Positions 26,023 to 35,292 of a DNA stretch of 64,000 nucleotides are shown piece after piece. Position numbers and translations under genes: made by a program. A model generated the notes under the pieces. It was given only the letters and a program-made list of their open reading frames with translations, ran no database searches and was not told the origin of the DNA. The stretch's first letter is position 1. The number at the start of each line of letters is the position of its first letter. Origin of the DNA: Aphanothece sp. CMT-3BRIN-NPC111 (lineage in GTDB: Bacteria; Cyanobacteriota; Cyanobacteriia; Cyanobacteriales; JAHHGU01); the NCBI GenBank assembly GCA_019359765.1, contig JAHHGU010000007.1:62001-126000 (forward strand), given 5' to 3'.

Positions 26023-27228
26023 ATGACTTTAGATTGGATTAGCCCTGCGGAACGCCTGCAAGCACTACCACCTTATGTGTTTGCCCGTTTGGATGAACTC
26101 AAAGCCCGTGCCCGCGAACAGGGGCTGGACTTAATTGACTTAGGTATGGGGAATCCAGATGGTCCAGCGCCCCAACCAGTGATAGACGCTGCAATCTGCG
26201 CCCTGCAAAACCCTGCCAATCACGGCTATCCGCCGTTTGAAGGTACTTCTAGCTTTCGCCGTGCTATCACCAGTTGGTATCGCCGTCGGTATGATGTTGA
26301 CCTCGATCCAGATAGCGAAGCTTTACCATTACTGGGTTCCAAAGAAGGTTTAACTCACCTCGCCCTGGCATATCTTAATCCTGATGATGTAGTTCTGGTA
26401 CCCAGCCCAGCCTACCCAGCCCATTTTCGCGGCCCCTTAATTGCTGGTGCTAAAGTCCACAGTCTGATCCTGAAACCAGAACAAGATTGGTTGATTGATT
26501 TAGCTGCAATTCCAGAGGCGATCGCGAAACAAGCTAAGATTCTCTTTTTTAACTATCCCAGCAATCCCACTGGTGCCACGGCACCACGCGAATTTTTTGA
26601 AGAGATTGTTGCCTTTGCCCGTCGGTACGAAATTTTACTCGTCCACGACCTTTGTTATGCGGAATTAGCTTTTGATGGTTATCAGCCCACTAGCCTGTTA
26701 GAAATTCCCGGTGCCAAAGAAATTGGAGTTGAGTTTCACACGCTATCTAAAACCTACAATATGGCAGGCTGGCGTGTCGGCTTTGTCGTTGGCAACCGCC
26801 ACATCATTCAAGGGTTGCGGACGCTGAAAACCAACCTGGACTATGGGATTTTTGCCGCTTTGCAATCAGCAGCAGAAATAGCCTTGGAACTGCCGGATGT
26901 TTATGTGAATCAGGTGCAGGATCGCTACCGCCGCCGCCGCGATTTTCTGATTGACGGGTTAGCACAGTTGGGGTGGGATATTCCCAAACCCAAGGCGACG
27001 ATGTATGTTTGGGTGCCCTGCCCTATTGGTATGGGTTCAACAGATTTTGCCCTTTCGGTGTTGCAGCAGACTGGTGTAGTTGTAACTCCCGGAAATGCCT
27101 TTGGGGTTGGTGGTGAGGGCTATGTGCGGGTGAGTTTGATTGCGGAGTGCGATCGCTTAGGAGAAGCGTTAAAACGTTTCAAAGAAGCTAATATTCGCTA
27201 TCAATCTGAAGCTCTCATCTCCGGATGA
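26023..27228 (+). CDS. class I/II PLP aminotransferase (LL-diaminopimelate or alanine/aspartate type)
   Basis: A 401-residue fold-type I aminotransferase. The core is intact: LIDLGMGNPDGPAP, HGYPPFEGTSSFRRAI, YPSNPTGATAP, HDLCYAELAFDGY, and the PLP lysine in HTLSKTYNMAGWRVGF. The whole resembles the DapL/AlaC/AspC-like group that many cyanobacteria carry. Candidate reactions are transamination of LL-diaminopimelate precursors, alanine or aspartate. The product cannot be decided here. It is followed by a strong bidirectional hairpin. Confidence 0.85.
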   Translation: MTLDWISPAERLQALPPYVFARLDELKARAREQGLDLIDLGMGNPDGPAPQPVIDAAICALQNPANHGYPPFEGTSSFRRAITSWYRRRYDVDLDPDSEALPLLGSKEGLTHLALAYLNPDDVVLVPSPAYPAHFRGPLIAGAKVHSLILKPEQDWLIDLAAIPEAIAKQAKILFFNYPSNPTGATAPREFFEEIVAFARRYEILLVHDLCYAELAFDGYQPTSLLEIPGAKEIGVEFHTLSKTYNMAGWRVGFVVGNRHIIQGLRTLKTNLDYGIFAALQSAAEIALELPDVYVNQVQDRYRRRRDFLIDGLAQLGWDIPKPKATMYVWVPCPIGMGSTDFALSVLQQTGVVVTPGNAFGVGGEGYVRVSLIAECDRLGEALKRFKEANIRYQSEALISG

Positions 27229-27368
27229 TCCTCGATGCGAGACTGCACCCCTCACAGAGGCAGTAGTGTTTTTAGAAACAACAGAGCGAGTACTAAACCA
27301 TGACTGCTGAGTTTTTATAGCAGTTTCCATAAGCACTCTTGACAATCGACACGGGTTCCCATGCACCT

Positions 27369-27393
27369 AGAGACGCCCTGGCAGGGCGTCTCT
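27369..27393. terminator. bidirectional hairpin between convergent genes
   Basis: AGAGACGCCC, loop TGGCA, then GGGCGTCTCT form a perfect 10-bp stem between the aminotransferase (+) and the site-2 protease (-). This sequence type is a familiar cyanobacterial palindrome, so it may be a small repeat that doubles as a terminator. Confidence 0.6.
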
Positions 27394-27411
27394 ACTTTCT
27401 GTATGTTTGCT

Positions 27412-27432
27412 AAAAGCTAACTGCTAATTGCT
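27412..27432. repeat. GCTAAAAGCTAACTGCTAATTGC short repeat
   Basis: A further example of the STRR-like words seen at 5447 and 20903. Confidence 0.5.
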
Positions 27433-27445
27433 ATAGTTTTGCCCT

Positions 27446-28675
27446 TTATGGCGTTGTTGCTTTAGCGATCGCTTGTAGCTGCAACGCTGGGGGATAACTG
27501 CCCTCCGCTTTGATGTTCTTAATGTCTGCCTCAGAAAAGGGCAAATTCAGCTTGGATGCTACACTACGCACAATATCGCCCCGATCGATAACGCCAGCAA
27601 CTGTTTCAGCGGGTGAAAGAACAGTCAGGCGCTTCATCTGGTGGGTTTCCATGCAGTTAATTACTTCCACTAGAGGCATTTTCTCTTGCACTGTGGCAAT
27701 TTCTGCCAGAGGGCGCACAATACTCTCAATGGTCTGAGTTTCCCAGCGGCTGCGCTCTACAAAGTGTAAATCCTCAATGGAAACCAGGCCACGATAACGC
27801 CCGTTAGAGGCCGCATAGTAGGGGTAAATCTGCTTTGTCCCCTCAGATGCCCAAGCTTCTTTCAGGATGTACTCGTCTGCAAACTGGCGTAGGGTCATGT
27901 CTGCATCCACCACACGAAAATCACGAGTCATGGCGTCTGCCGCCATTAGTTGCAGCAAGGCTTCCTGTAGAGTCGTCACTCGATCGTAGTTCTTGGCATT
28001 GCGGAGGACAAACCAGCCTATTAATGATATCCAGAGACCACTAAAAGAAGCACTCAGCAAAAAGGTTGCTATTCCTAATAAGATCCCACCCCAGCCCAAA
28101 AATTTACCAGTTTTGGCAGCCCAGTGAACGCCTTGAAAGCGATCGCCAGTTAGCTTCCACACCCCTGCTTTCAATACTTGTCCCCCATCAAGGGGCAAGC
28201 CAGGAATTAGGTTAAACAATACCAATACCAAGTTTATGTGGGCTATGTCTGAGACCAAAGCTCCTACCATGCCGGAGATTGGCAGCAGAAACATCAGGCT
28301 AGACAACAGGACAAACAACAATAAGCTCACCACCGGGCCGGCAATGGCAACTTGAAAGGCTTGACCAGGGGTTTTAGATTCCTCCTCAATGGAAGCAACG
28401 CCGCCGAAAAGAAATAGGGTAATCGAGTTAACTTTTATACCTTGCGATCGCGCTACCAAACTGTGACCGAGTTCATGTAGTAACACCGACCCAAACAGTA
28501 GTATGGTCGTCAAAAAACCAATACCCCAGGCCAGAACTAATTCCCCTTGTGGGAAACTTTGTTGCAAATCCCGCCCATTTATATAAGTGAAAATAGCTAA
28601 TATGTACAGCCACGATGGGTGGATATAGAGCGGAATTTTAAATAAAGAGCCAATTCGCCAACCTGCCTGCATCAA
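27446..28675 (-). CDS. site-2 protease family (M50) membrane metalloprotease with CBS domains
   Basis: A 409-residue intramembrane zinc protease. The zinc motif is HELGH (H67, E68, H71), and the third ligand is in NLIPGLPLDGGQV. The membrane part takes up about 1-225. Two CBS domains follow (about 245-390), including DAMTRDFRVVDADMTLRQF and TVLSPAETVAGVIDRGDI, which may sense adenine nucleotides. This is the SpoIVFB-like branch with CBS, common in cyanobacteria. It may process anti-sigma factors or other membrane proteins; the substrate is unknown. Confidence 0.9.
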   Translation of the reverse strand: MMQAGWRIGSLFKIPLYIHPSWLYILAIFTYINGRDLQQSFPQGELVLAWGIGFLTTILLFGSVLLHELGHSLVARSQGIKVNSITLFLFGGVASIEEESKTPGQAFQVAIAGPVVSLLLFVLLSSLMFLLPISGMVGALVSDIAHINLVLVLFNLIPGLPLDGGQVLKAGVWKLTGDRFQGVHWAAKTGKFLGWGGILLGIATFLLSASFSGLWISLIGWFVLRNAKNYDRVTTLQEALLQLMAADAMTRDFRVVDADMTLRQFADEYILKEAWASEGTKQIYPYYAASNGRYRGLVSIEDLHFVERSRWETQTIESIVRPLAEIATVQEKMPLVEVINCMETHQMKRLTVLSPAETVAGVIDRGDIVRSVASKLNLPFSEADIKNIKAEGSYPPALQLQAIAKATTP

Positions 28676-28727
28676 ATTTTCCTTATATAACGCCTCCTCT
28701 TACCAGCATAGACAATGCAAAAATGTG

Positions 28728-28960
28728 AAGTACCCCACCCAAAGAGTGGGATGGGGCTTCTTGGGCTGATCTTGCCATTAGTAACTTTTGGACTTACAAA
28801 TCATGTCTGAATCGATCCACTGCCTTTCGAGCAGCAACCTTCTACTGATTCACTACCACAAGCGTAGATTCCCGTACTTCCTACGGTATACAATTGCCTT
28901 AACTTATTGGTTTGTCATCTGCAACCAGTAGAGCGGTAGTGCCACGGCTTTCCACCCGTA
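28728..28960 (-). pseudogene. relic of an IS200/IS605 tnpB 3' end
   Basis: Reading the minus strand from about 28960 gives fragments CR-stop-QTNKLRQLYTVGSTG and then IYACGSESVEGC before a stop. They correspond to the end of cyanobacterial TnpB proteins, whose tails often read NILRxGLxTVGxTGxxACG. Frames are broken by stops and no upstream domains remain. After the relic's stop codon lies a hairpin (AAG..CCCCACCC/GGG..TGGGG..CTT, about 28729-28762) of the kind found at IS605 right ends. The stretch 28960-29210 holds nothing else that I recognise. Confidence 0.45.
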
Positions 28961-29210
28961 TCTTCTCATGTCACTGTCCGCTTTTTAAGCATATGGACTC
29001 TATTAGAAGATATTACTTCGACCCCTGACTTTGGCTTTGCGACTATGTATATTTTGACAACTACGACAATCGGAAGTCAACAATAAAAAACCGCCCACGA
29101 CGGGACGGGGTTTTTACCCGAAGACACAATAAAACGCCCAGTTCGAGCAGCCACCTGACTTACTCAAAGGGCGTCTTAAGAGGCCGCGATCGTCTCTAAG
29201 GAGTTTTATA

Positions 29211-29489
29211 TTAGAGCAGACCAGTGTAAGTTAGCCCCAAAATAGCTCCGGTTCCCAAGATGTGACCAAAGCTTAGACCCGCGATAAATTGGGCGAGGCT
29301 AAAGTTTTTACCAAAACCAGGAAGTGAAAAAGGTAGACCAGGACCAACTCCCGGACGTTGGACGGCACCGCGAGCGACGATCAGACCAACAATGTTGAAA
29401 ACAAGCATGACAATCCCCACCGTGGGAGTCCAGGCTGGGGTTGCGGGAACAGTTGGCTGCAATGCCGCTAGTAAACTTAAGTCAATCAC
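29211..29489 (-). CDS. psaK: photosystem I subunit X, PsaK (copy A)
   Basis: A 92-residue PSI antenna subunit with two membrane helices (about 18-40 and 66-90) that lies at the edge of the complex. It shows the family features: PATPAWTPTVGIVMLVFNIVG, a basic loop with GPGLPF, and the C-terminal FGHILGTGAILGLTYTGLL. A second psaK follows at 29615 on the same strand, 125 bases apart. Paired psaK genes, one induced by high light, are known in cyanobacteria, where PsaK2 is linked to state changes and stress. Confidence 0.9.
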   Translation of the reverse strand: MIDLSLLAALQPTVPATPAWTPTVGIVMLVFNIVGLIVARGAVQRPGVGPGLPFSLPGFGKNFSLAQFIAGLSFGHILGTGAILGLTYTGLL

Positions 29490-29614
29490 TTTCTTTTCTC
29501 CTCCATCAACACATTTAAGACACTTAGGGATTATAAAACGCCACGGGAAACCCTAATACTCCCTTGTGGATGAGCTAACTTTTTGCGTAACTCTGTGCAA
29601 GGAATGGCAGCGCT

Positions 29615-29920
29615 CTAAAGGATACCCGCGTAGGTTAGTCCTAGGATGGCTCCGGTTCCCAGGATATGACCAAAACTCATTGTCGCTAGCAATTCAGGCA
29701 ACTTAAAATTCCGGAACAAAGCGGGCTTACCTAGGGGAAGATCTGGTCCAACGCCAGGTTTCTGAATGGCAAAGCGGCCGATGACAATAGCCAACACGTT
29801 GCAGAGAATCATTACAAGCCCCACAGCGGGAGTCCAGCTTGGCGTAGGGGGGACAGTTGGCTGTACAGCGGCAAGTATTGTTAAATCAATCAAGTTACTT
29901 TCTCCTGCTTTAATAGACAT
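29615..29920 (-). CDS. psaK: photosystem I subunit X, PsaK (copy B)
   Basis: A 101-residue paralogue of the 29211 gene, with the same core (PPTPSWTPAVGLVMILCNVLA, KPGVGPDLPLG, FGHILGTGAILGLTYAGIL). The first residues, MSIKAGESN, are extra; a later start is possible. Its loop between the helices differs from copy A, so the two proteins are not redundant recent duplicates. Which one is constitutive and which is stress-induced cannot be told from the sequence. Confidence 0.9.
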   Translation of the reverse strand: MSIKAGESNLIDLTILAAVQPTVPPTPSWTPAVGLVMILCNVLAIVIGRFAIQKPGVGPDLPLGKPALFRNFKLPELLATMSFGHILGTGAILGLTYAGIL

Positions 29921-30007
29921 CTACAAACAAAAAGGATTATAAAAAGGACTTAGCAGGAAGCAACAGTTTGTTTTAAGAGTTAACAATTTCATAAAGTTTT
30001 GATACAA

Positions 30008-30655
30008 ATGCGAGTCAAAATTTGTGGCATCACGAGACCGGAACAGGGGGGGGCGATCGCTCAACTAGGAGCAACGGCGCTAGGATTTATTTGTGTTCCC
30101 GCATCCCCCCGCTATGTCACCTCAGTTCAAATTAGGGCAGTAGTAGAAAAAGTATCCCTAAATGTTGACCGGATTGGGGTATTTGCTGACGCGACAGGCG
30201 AGGAAATCTGCCAAACGGTTGCGGCGGCTGGCTTGACAGGCGTACAATTACATGGTTTAGAATCACCAAATTTTTGCCAGGAGTTGCGCCAGTCTCTACC
30301 CAACGTGGAAATTATCAAAGCACTGAGGGTGAAAACGGCAGAGAATTTAACTCAGGCAAACGTTTACTCTGGCTATGTGGATACGCTGCTGCTTGATGCT
30401 TACCATCCCCAAATGTTAGGCGGGACTGGCAAAACATTAGACTGGGAAAAGTTGCAGGAATTTAACCCTAGTTGTCCTTGGTTACTGGCTGGTGGGTTGA
30501 CGCCGGATAATATACTCGATGCACTAACGCAGTTGCAGCCTACTGGGATTGATTTATCGAGTGGCGTTGAGCGATCGCCTGGAGATAAAGATTTAGATAA
30601 GGTGGAAAAGTTGTTTGAGAAGGTGCGATCGCACTTTTCCTTGACAGCAAGTTAG
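30008..30655 (+). CDS. trpF: phosphoribosylanthranilate isomerase
   Basis: TrpF catalyses the Amadori rearrangement in tryptophan synthesis, in the cytosol. The 215-residue TIM barrel begins [11 protein letters not shown], with the catalytic cysteine in KICGIT. The acid is in [20 protein letters not shown], and the phosphate-binding end is [10 protein letters not shown] and [16 protein letters not shown]. The ATG at 30008 is preferred to a TTG at 29999. It is a single gene, divergent from psaK. Confidence 0.93.
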   Translation: MRVKICGITRPEQGGAIAQLGATALGFICVPASPRYVTSVQIRAVVEKVSLNVDRIGVFADATGEEICQTVAAAGLTGVQLHGLESPNFCQELRQSLPNVEIIKALRVKTAENLTQANVYSGYVDTLLLDAYHPQMLGGTGKTLDWEKLQEFNPSCPWLLAGGLTPDNILDALTQLQPTGIDLSSGVERSPGDKDLDKVEKLFEKVRSHFSLTAS

Positions 30656-30799
30656 TTTCGAAAAACAGCTTGCATTTAAACTCGGTTTGGTATACTATTT
30701 TTGTATAATGCGAATAGGTGTATCCATATATACAAATTTTGAGTAAAAACGAATAGCGATCACCTGTGACAGATTATGCGATCGCGTCCACTTTAAAAT

Positions 30800-30893
30800 C
30801 GATGTACGGAGATTGTACATCGGCTCAACGTTAGCGTAGCGGCACGAAGTGCCGCTGTGGTTGCTGATGCCTACGGCACGCTACGCGAACGCT
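30800..30893. repeat. palindromic intergenic repeat with nested hairpins
   Basis: CGATGTAC/GTACATCG (30800-30822) is followed by a larger fold. In it, CGTTAGCGTAGCG pairs with CGCTACGCGAACG, and AGCGGCAC/GTGCCGCT (30838-30856) sits in its left arm. Words such as GCCTACGGCACGCTACGCG are typical of palindromic repeats scattered in cyanobacterial genomes. It lies after the trpF and folE genes, which converge. Confidence 0.65.
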
Positions 30894-30947
30894 CGCCATA
30901 ACAGGATTACGTTAATGTAGGTAAATCCTGCTGGAGAGGCAAGTAAA

Positions 30948-31655
30948 TTAAAAGAACGCTGGTTGGTGGCGAATCAAGTTGAGAAACTCTTCACGAGTTT
31001 TTTGCTCGTCCTGAAACACGCCTACCATCGCACTGGTAACAGTCCAGGAACCCGGTTTCTGGACGCCGCGCATCACCATGCACATATGGGTGGCTTCCAT
31101 GACAACAGCGACTCCCTTCGGTTCCAAAATGCTCTGAACTGCTTCAGCAATCTGGCGCGTCAGGCGTTCCTGCACCTGTAACCGACGAGCATACATCTCC
31201 ACAATTCGCGCTAGCTTGCTAAGTCCTACGACCTTTTGGTTAGGAATGTAGGCAACGTGAGCCTTGCCCATAAACGGCAACATATGGTGTTCGCAGAGGC
31301 TAAACACATTGATATCTCGGACGAGAACCATCTCGTTGTGACCCTCATCAAAGATGGCATCGTTGACAATTTCCTCTAGGGACTGAGAGTAGCCACCTGT
31401 GAGAAATCGCATTGCCTCTGCTACTCGCTTAGGTGTCTTCAGTAATCCCTCGCGTTGGGGGTCTTCTCCCACTCCTAGCAGTAGCGTCCGCACGGCGTCC
31501 ATCATCTCGTCGTGGAGTTCTTCCGAGGGCGGCTGCAAATTGGGTTCCCGACCGTTTAAGGTGTTGCGGTCAGGTCGAGGAGAGATGCGACTGAGCGCCT
31601 CATTTCCAGAAAGAGACTCAGAGCCATTGAAACTGTTGGAAGAACCGATAGTCAT
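30948..31655 (-). CDS. folE: GTP cyclohydrolase I
   Basis: FolE makes dihydroneopterin triphosphate from GTP, the first step of folate and pterin synthesis. The 235-residue protein has a variable N-terminal tail of about 45 residues, then the T-fold domain. Zinc ligands are in [11 protein letters not shown] and [10 protein letters not shown], and the [26 protein letters not shown] segment is intact. In many cyanobacteria folE, a short-chain dehydrogenase, accA and the alkane genes are neighbours, as here. Confidence 0.95.
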   Translation of the reverse strand: MTIGSSNSFNGSESLSGNEALSRISPRPDRNTLNGREPNLQPPSEELHDEMMDAVRTLLLGVGEDPQREGLLKTPKRVAEAMRFLTGGYSQSLEEIVNDAIFDEGHNEMVLVRDINVFSLCEHHMLPFMGKAHVAYIPNQKVVGLSKLARIVEMYARRLQVQERLTRQIAEAVQSILEPKGVAVVMEATHMCMVMRGVQKPGSWTVTSAMVGVFQDEQKTREEFLNLIRHQPAFF

Positions 31656-31718
31656 AGATTAAGTATTGCTTAGAATTTACCGTTGGATCGGATAAGAACC
31701 AACAAAGGAGGCAGCTAC

Positions 31719-32450
31719 TCAGAATGTTCCGGCGCTGGGCATTATAGTCAATTCTTCAATCGCTACCGATGCTGGTAGCAGCGCGGTATGCAAAATTGAC
31801 TGGGCGACGATTTCCGGTGTCAACATAGCTGAACGGTCAAAGTCAGCTTGAACTGTTTCTGTATCCCAGATGGGGGTATTAACGGAACCCGGACAGAGCG
31901 CCGTCACACGAATGCCGTGAGCGCGTTCCTCAGCCGCTAGGGTTTTCGAGAGCGCCATCAGACCAAACTTGCTGACGCAGTATGCTCCCCAGCCAGGGAA
32001 GGTTTGTTGGCCAGCAATTGAGACAATGTTAATAATTGTCCCTTGAGAGCGATCGCGCATCATCGGTAAAATTCCCTGAATGCACTGAAACACGCTGGTG
32101 AGATTGAGATCGATCGTGCGCTGCCAGTCTACTAAGGGCGTTTCCATTAAATTGCCCGTGTAGCCCATCCCGGCGTTGTTGACCAGAATATCGATGGCAC
32201 CAAAGTCAGCGGCGATCGCGCCCATTTTTTCTCTTACCTGCTCAATTTCAGCTAGATCTAGGGCATAAGCCTTTGCTGTCACTCCAGCCTCAGTTGCGGC
32301 TTGAGCTACAGCCTCTAACTTGTCCTGGGAACGGCTCACCAAGGCGACATGAATGCCAGCTTTAGCAAATGCCAAAGCGGTGGCTTTGCCAATTCCACTA
32401 CTGGCTCCTGTAATCAGGGCACGTTTTTCTGTTGCAGAAATAAAGCTCAT
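31719..32450 (-). CDS. short-chain dehydrogenase/reductase
   Basis: About 243 residues from the ATG at 32450 (MSFISATEKRALITGASSG); an ATG six codons upstream is also in frame. It is a classical SDR: TGASSGIGKA for NADP(H), NNAGMGY, the active-site Ser in NIVSIAGQ, and YxxxK in AYCVSKFGLM. The gene is a regular neighbour of accA and of the alkane biosynthesis genes in cyanobacteria, but its substrate is unknown. A role in acyl or aldehyde metabolism is a guess from position. Confidence 0.88.
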   Translation of the reverse strand: MSFISATEKRALITGASSGIGKATALAFAKAGIHVALVSRSQDKLEAVAQAATEAGVTAKAYALDLAEIEQVREKMGAIAADFGAIDILVNNAGMGYTGNLMETPLVDWQRTIDLNLTSVFQCIQGILPMMRDRSQGTIINIVSIAGQQTFPGWGAYCVSKFGLMALSKTLAAEERAHGIRVTALCPGSVNTPIWDTETVQADFDRSAMLTPEIVAQSILHTALLPASVAIEELTIMPSAGTF

Positions 32451-32556
32451 TCGATTCAGAGTAACCACCCTGAGATGAGAAACATGTAAAAATTTGTTGC
32501 TTGTAGCATTCTACCATTCGCACTGGCAGCAGCTACAAAGCTCACATCCTTTAGGA

Positions 32557-32597
32557 GTGGTTAGTCGTTAGTGGAAAATACAACTTACAACTAACGG
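32557..32597. repeat. TTAGT-type intergenic hairpin repeat, copy 4
   Basis: GTGGTTAGTCGTTAGTGG followed by TTACAACTAACGG, an imperfect inverted repeat. Confidence 0.45.
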
Positions 32598-32665
32598 GCG
32601 GCAATTCCTCCCCATCCGAATATCAGAGGGGTGATCCGAGCGCCTCCTGCGGTAATGACAAGCCT

Positions 32666-33646
32666 TTAGGCATAAATTTCGGTAAATACACCCATGCTGC
32701 GAAACTTCTGATATCGCAACTCTCGCCGGTGTTGACCTGTAAGCTTGCTTAGTTCCTCCAAATTACTCAAAAGAGCTTCTTTAAGGATTTCTGAGGCTTT
32801 GAGGGGGTCAGCGTGGGCACCTCCTACTGGTTCTGGCAATAGTTGATCAAGAATGCCCAGGTTTTTCAGATCCCAAGCTGTGATTTTGAGCGCTTCAGCC
32901 GCTTGAGGAGCTTTGCTGGCATCTTTCCAGAGAATGGAAGCACAGGCTTCCGGGCTAGCAACAGTGTAAACAGAATGCTCGAACATCAACACCCTGTCAC
33001 CAACGCCAATACCCAAGGCACCGCCGGAACCGCCTTCACCAATGACAGTGCAGATGATGGGAACATCTAGCCGGAACATTTCGCGCAGGTTGTAGGCGAT
33101 CGCTTCTCCCTGCCCTAGTTCCTCCGCTTCAATACCCGCCCAAGCTCCCGGCGTATCTATAAACGTTAAAATTGGCATTCCAAATCTGTTGGCGTGTTCC
33201 ATCAACCGCATCGCCTTACGGTAGCCACCTGGGGAAGCCATGCCAAACTTACGAGCAACGTTGTCTTTGGTGTCACGGCCTTTTTGATGTCCTAGCATCA
33301 CTACCGGGCGTCCTGCTAGACGCGCCACGCCGCCGACTAAAGCTGGATCGTCATAACCGCCGCGATCGCCATGCAGTTCCATCCATTCATCCGTCATCGC
33401 CTGGATGTAGTCGAGCGTACTCGGACGCCTGGGATGACGAGCCACTTGCAACCGCTGAGACGGTGATAAGCTGCTAAAGATCTCTTGGCGAAGTTGCACC
33501 GCTCGTGTCTCCAGCTGACGTATTTCTCCAGAGACATCGACGTTATTTTCTTCTGCAAGTTCACGAATCTGGTCAATTCGCGCCTCTAGCTCGGAGAGCG
33601 GCTTTTCAAAATCTAAAAGTAACGGCTTGCGAACAGGAGTTGGCAT
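32666..33646 (-). CDS. accA: acetyl-CoA carboxylase carboxyltransferase subunit alpha
   Basis: AccA with AccD forms the carboxyltransferase that makes malonyl-CoA for fatty acid synthesis. The 326-residue protein shows the expected N-terminal [20 protein letters not shown] coil, [31 protein letters not shown] and [19 protein letters not shown]. The length fits. Together with the acyl-ACP reductase gene upstream it links carbon supply to acyl-ACP with hydrocarbon formation. It is probably transcribed separately, as about 235 bases with a hairpin repeat lie between them. Confidence 0.96.
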   Translation of the reverse strand: MPTPVRKPLLLDFEKPLSELEARIDQIRELAEENNVDVSGEIRQLETRAVQLRQEIFSSLSPSQRLQVARHPRRPSTLDYIQAMTDEWMELHGDRGGYDDPALVGGVARLAGRPVVMLGHQKGRDTKDNVARKFGMASPGGYRKAMRLMEHANRFGMPILTFIDTPGAWAGIEAEELGQGEAIAYNLREMFRLDVPIICTVIGEGGSGGALGIGVGDRVLMFEHSVYTVASPEACASILWKDASKAPQAAEALKITAWDLKNLGILDQLLPEPVGGAHADPLKASEILKEALLSNLEELSKLTGQHRRELRYQKFRSMGVFTEIYA

Positions 33647-33723
33647 CTTAAAAGTTACCAGTGGTGAGCGGGGAGTGATGATTTATACTTGGCGCGGTGA
33701 TAAAGTGAGCTTTATCCTTGGGG

Positions 33724-33779
33724 TTGTTAGTTGTTAGTAGTTGGTGGTTAGTAGACAATTTTATTACTAACCACTAACA
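33724..33779. repeat. TTAGT-type intergenic hairpin repeat, copy 5
   Basis: GTTGTTAGTTGTTAGTAGTT and GTGGTTAGTAG on the left pair with CTACTAACCACTAAC-like sequence on the right (ATTACTAACCACTAAC). It lies between accA and the acyl-ACP reductase gene. Confidence 0.6.
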
Positions 33780-33881
33780 GCCAAAACTCATTTTATGACC
33801 GCGTGCCGTATAGTTATGAACTTATGAGAGGCTTGAGTTATAAGTTTTCTAGAATTCACGCACTCACGCACTTCATTACTC

Positions 33882-34901
33882 TCACACCAATAGCGGACGG
33901 AAGCCATGTTTCACCGACACCTTGCCTATTAGATCCATCTTTTCCACAGTAATCTGATTGCGCCCCCAAGAAAAATTGGTGTGCCACTTTTCAAATTCCA
34001 GCAGCATTGATTCCGCAAAACAGGCAAACAGCTGGCGTCCTGGAACGTCCATATTGACGATTTTCATAATCTTCCAGTCAATATCCAGGGAATGCTCCAC
34101 AATACCGCCATTTAAGACGTATACGCCGGGATGCTGAATTTGCGTTGACATATTTTTGGGATAACCCCCATCAATTATCAAACAAGGTTGCTTCAAAAGC
34201 TTGGGGTCAATTTCAACCCCTTTCGGCATACTAGCAACCCAGACGATAATATCAGCTTGGGGCAGAGCTTCCTCCAAGCCCATGATTTTGCCCCGCCCTA
34301 GTTCCGCCTGTAAATTTTGCAATCGCTCCTGATTCCGGGCAATCAGCAACAGTTCTGCCACATCCGTCCGTTTATCCAGCCACCGACAAACAGCACTGCC
34401 AATATCGCCAGTAGCACCGCAAACGGCCACCGTCGCCTTAGATAGTTCTATTCCTAGTTGTTGCGACGCCTGTTCTACTTGGCGGCAAAGAATGTAAGCG
34501 GTGTGGGTGTTGCCAGTGGTAAAGCGCTCGAACTCTAACTTAATGTTGCGAACCTGCTTGTTTTGCTGCAAGTTGAACTCTTCAAAAATAATCGAGGAAA
34601 AGCCTCCTAGGGCAGTGATGTTAATTCCTTGCTTTTGGGCATGAGCCATCGCGTTGAGAATTTTACGCATAGCCGCCTTAATCCGGCGATTGGCAAGCAT
34701 CTCTGGCAGAAAGCACGATTCCACGTACTGACCTTCAATTTTTTGACCTGTAAGGCTGGTGACGGTGATGGTATCGACGATTTGGGGAGGCGCACTGCAC
34801 CAGAAATCCAACCCTTGATCGGCGTATTCCGGATAGCCTAGCTCTTTAGCGACGGCTTGGGCGTGTTGCAAACTTGTAAGGTGACCTATGAGACCAAACA
34901 T
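33882..34901 (-). CDS. aar: long-chain acyl-ACP reductase (fatty aldehyde-forming)
   Basis: AAR reduces acyl-ACP to fatty aldehyde with NADPH, the first step of cyanobacterial alkane synthesis. The frame is open to 35108, but the ATG at 34901 ([15 protein letters not shown]) gives 339 residues, the family norm. The Rossmann motif is [17 protein letters not shown], and the catalytic cysteine is in [14 protein letters not shown]. The partner oxygenase (ADO) is encoded about 3.2 kb away on the same strand. A methyltransferase and a desaturase gene lie between them, whereas in most cyanobacteria the two are adjacent. Confidence 0.96.
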   Translation of the reverse strand: MFGLIGHLTSLQHAQAVAKELGYPEYADQGLDFWCSAPPQIVDTITVTSLTGQKIEGQYVESCFLPEMLANRRIKAAMRKILNAMAHAQKQGINITALGGFSSIIFEEFNLQQNKQVRNIKLEFERFTTGNTHTAYILCRQVEQASQQLGIELSKATVAVCGATGDIGSAVCRWLDKRTDVAELLLIARNQERLQNLQAELGRGKIMGLEEALPQADIIVWVASMPKGVEIDPKLLKQPCLIIDGGYPKNMSTQIQHPGVYVLNGGIVEHSLDIDWKIMKIVNMDVPGRQLFACFAESMLLEFEKWHTNFSWGRNQITVEKMDLIGKVSVKHGFRPLLV

Positions 34902-35292
34902 GAATAGTTCTAAGTAAACCTGTGGTTTAGAAGGAAAGACGGTTAAAGGCAACAAATAGTTAAGGACTCTTAACAATACTACAAAAAATTGTCGCTTTTT
35001 TGTGGAAATGCCGGATTTGCATTGTTGAGGGGCTACGCCTGAAGGTCTGTCTAGGCGAAGTTCCGTCAAATGCCCTGCGGGCAGGGAAAGGGCAAAAAGA
35101 AACCCCATAAATAAATTTAGGGGCTGGAGATCGGGACTTTTTGTTTGTTCACTGCGATTCGTCTTAAGACAAATCTTCTTGGTTCCGGCGCTTTTAATTT
35201 TGGGGACTTGAAATCCTCAAACGTTTCTAACTCTTTGCCTTTCCCCTGGCGCGATCGCAGTTTCCGCCATCGGGAAAACAAAAACTCAACAA
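34902..35292. other. upstream region of the acyl-ACP reductase gene
   Basis: About 390 bases between the methyltransferase stop and the reductase start. It holds a small GC-rich hairpin (TGCCCTGCGGGCA, about 35069-35081) and presumably the aar promoter. An open frame continuing from aar on the minus strand here is not conserved-looking. I see no gene. Confidence 0.5.

Noticed and set aside
34902..35108. Extended N-terminus of acyl-ACP reductase
   Set aside because: The extra 69 codons are not found in the family, whose proteins start at [10 protein letters not shown]; length and motif placement match the ATG at 34901.
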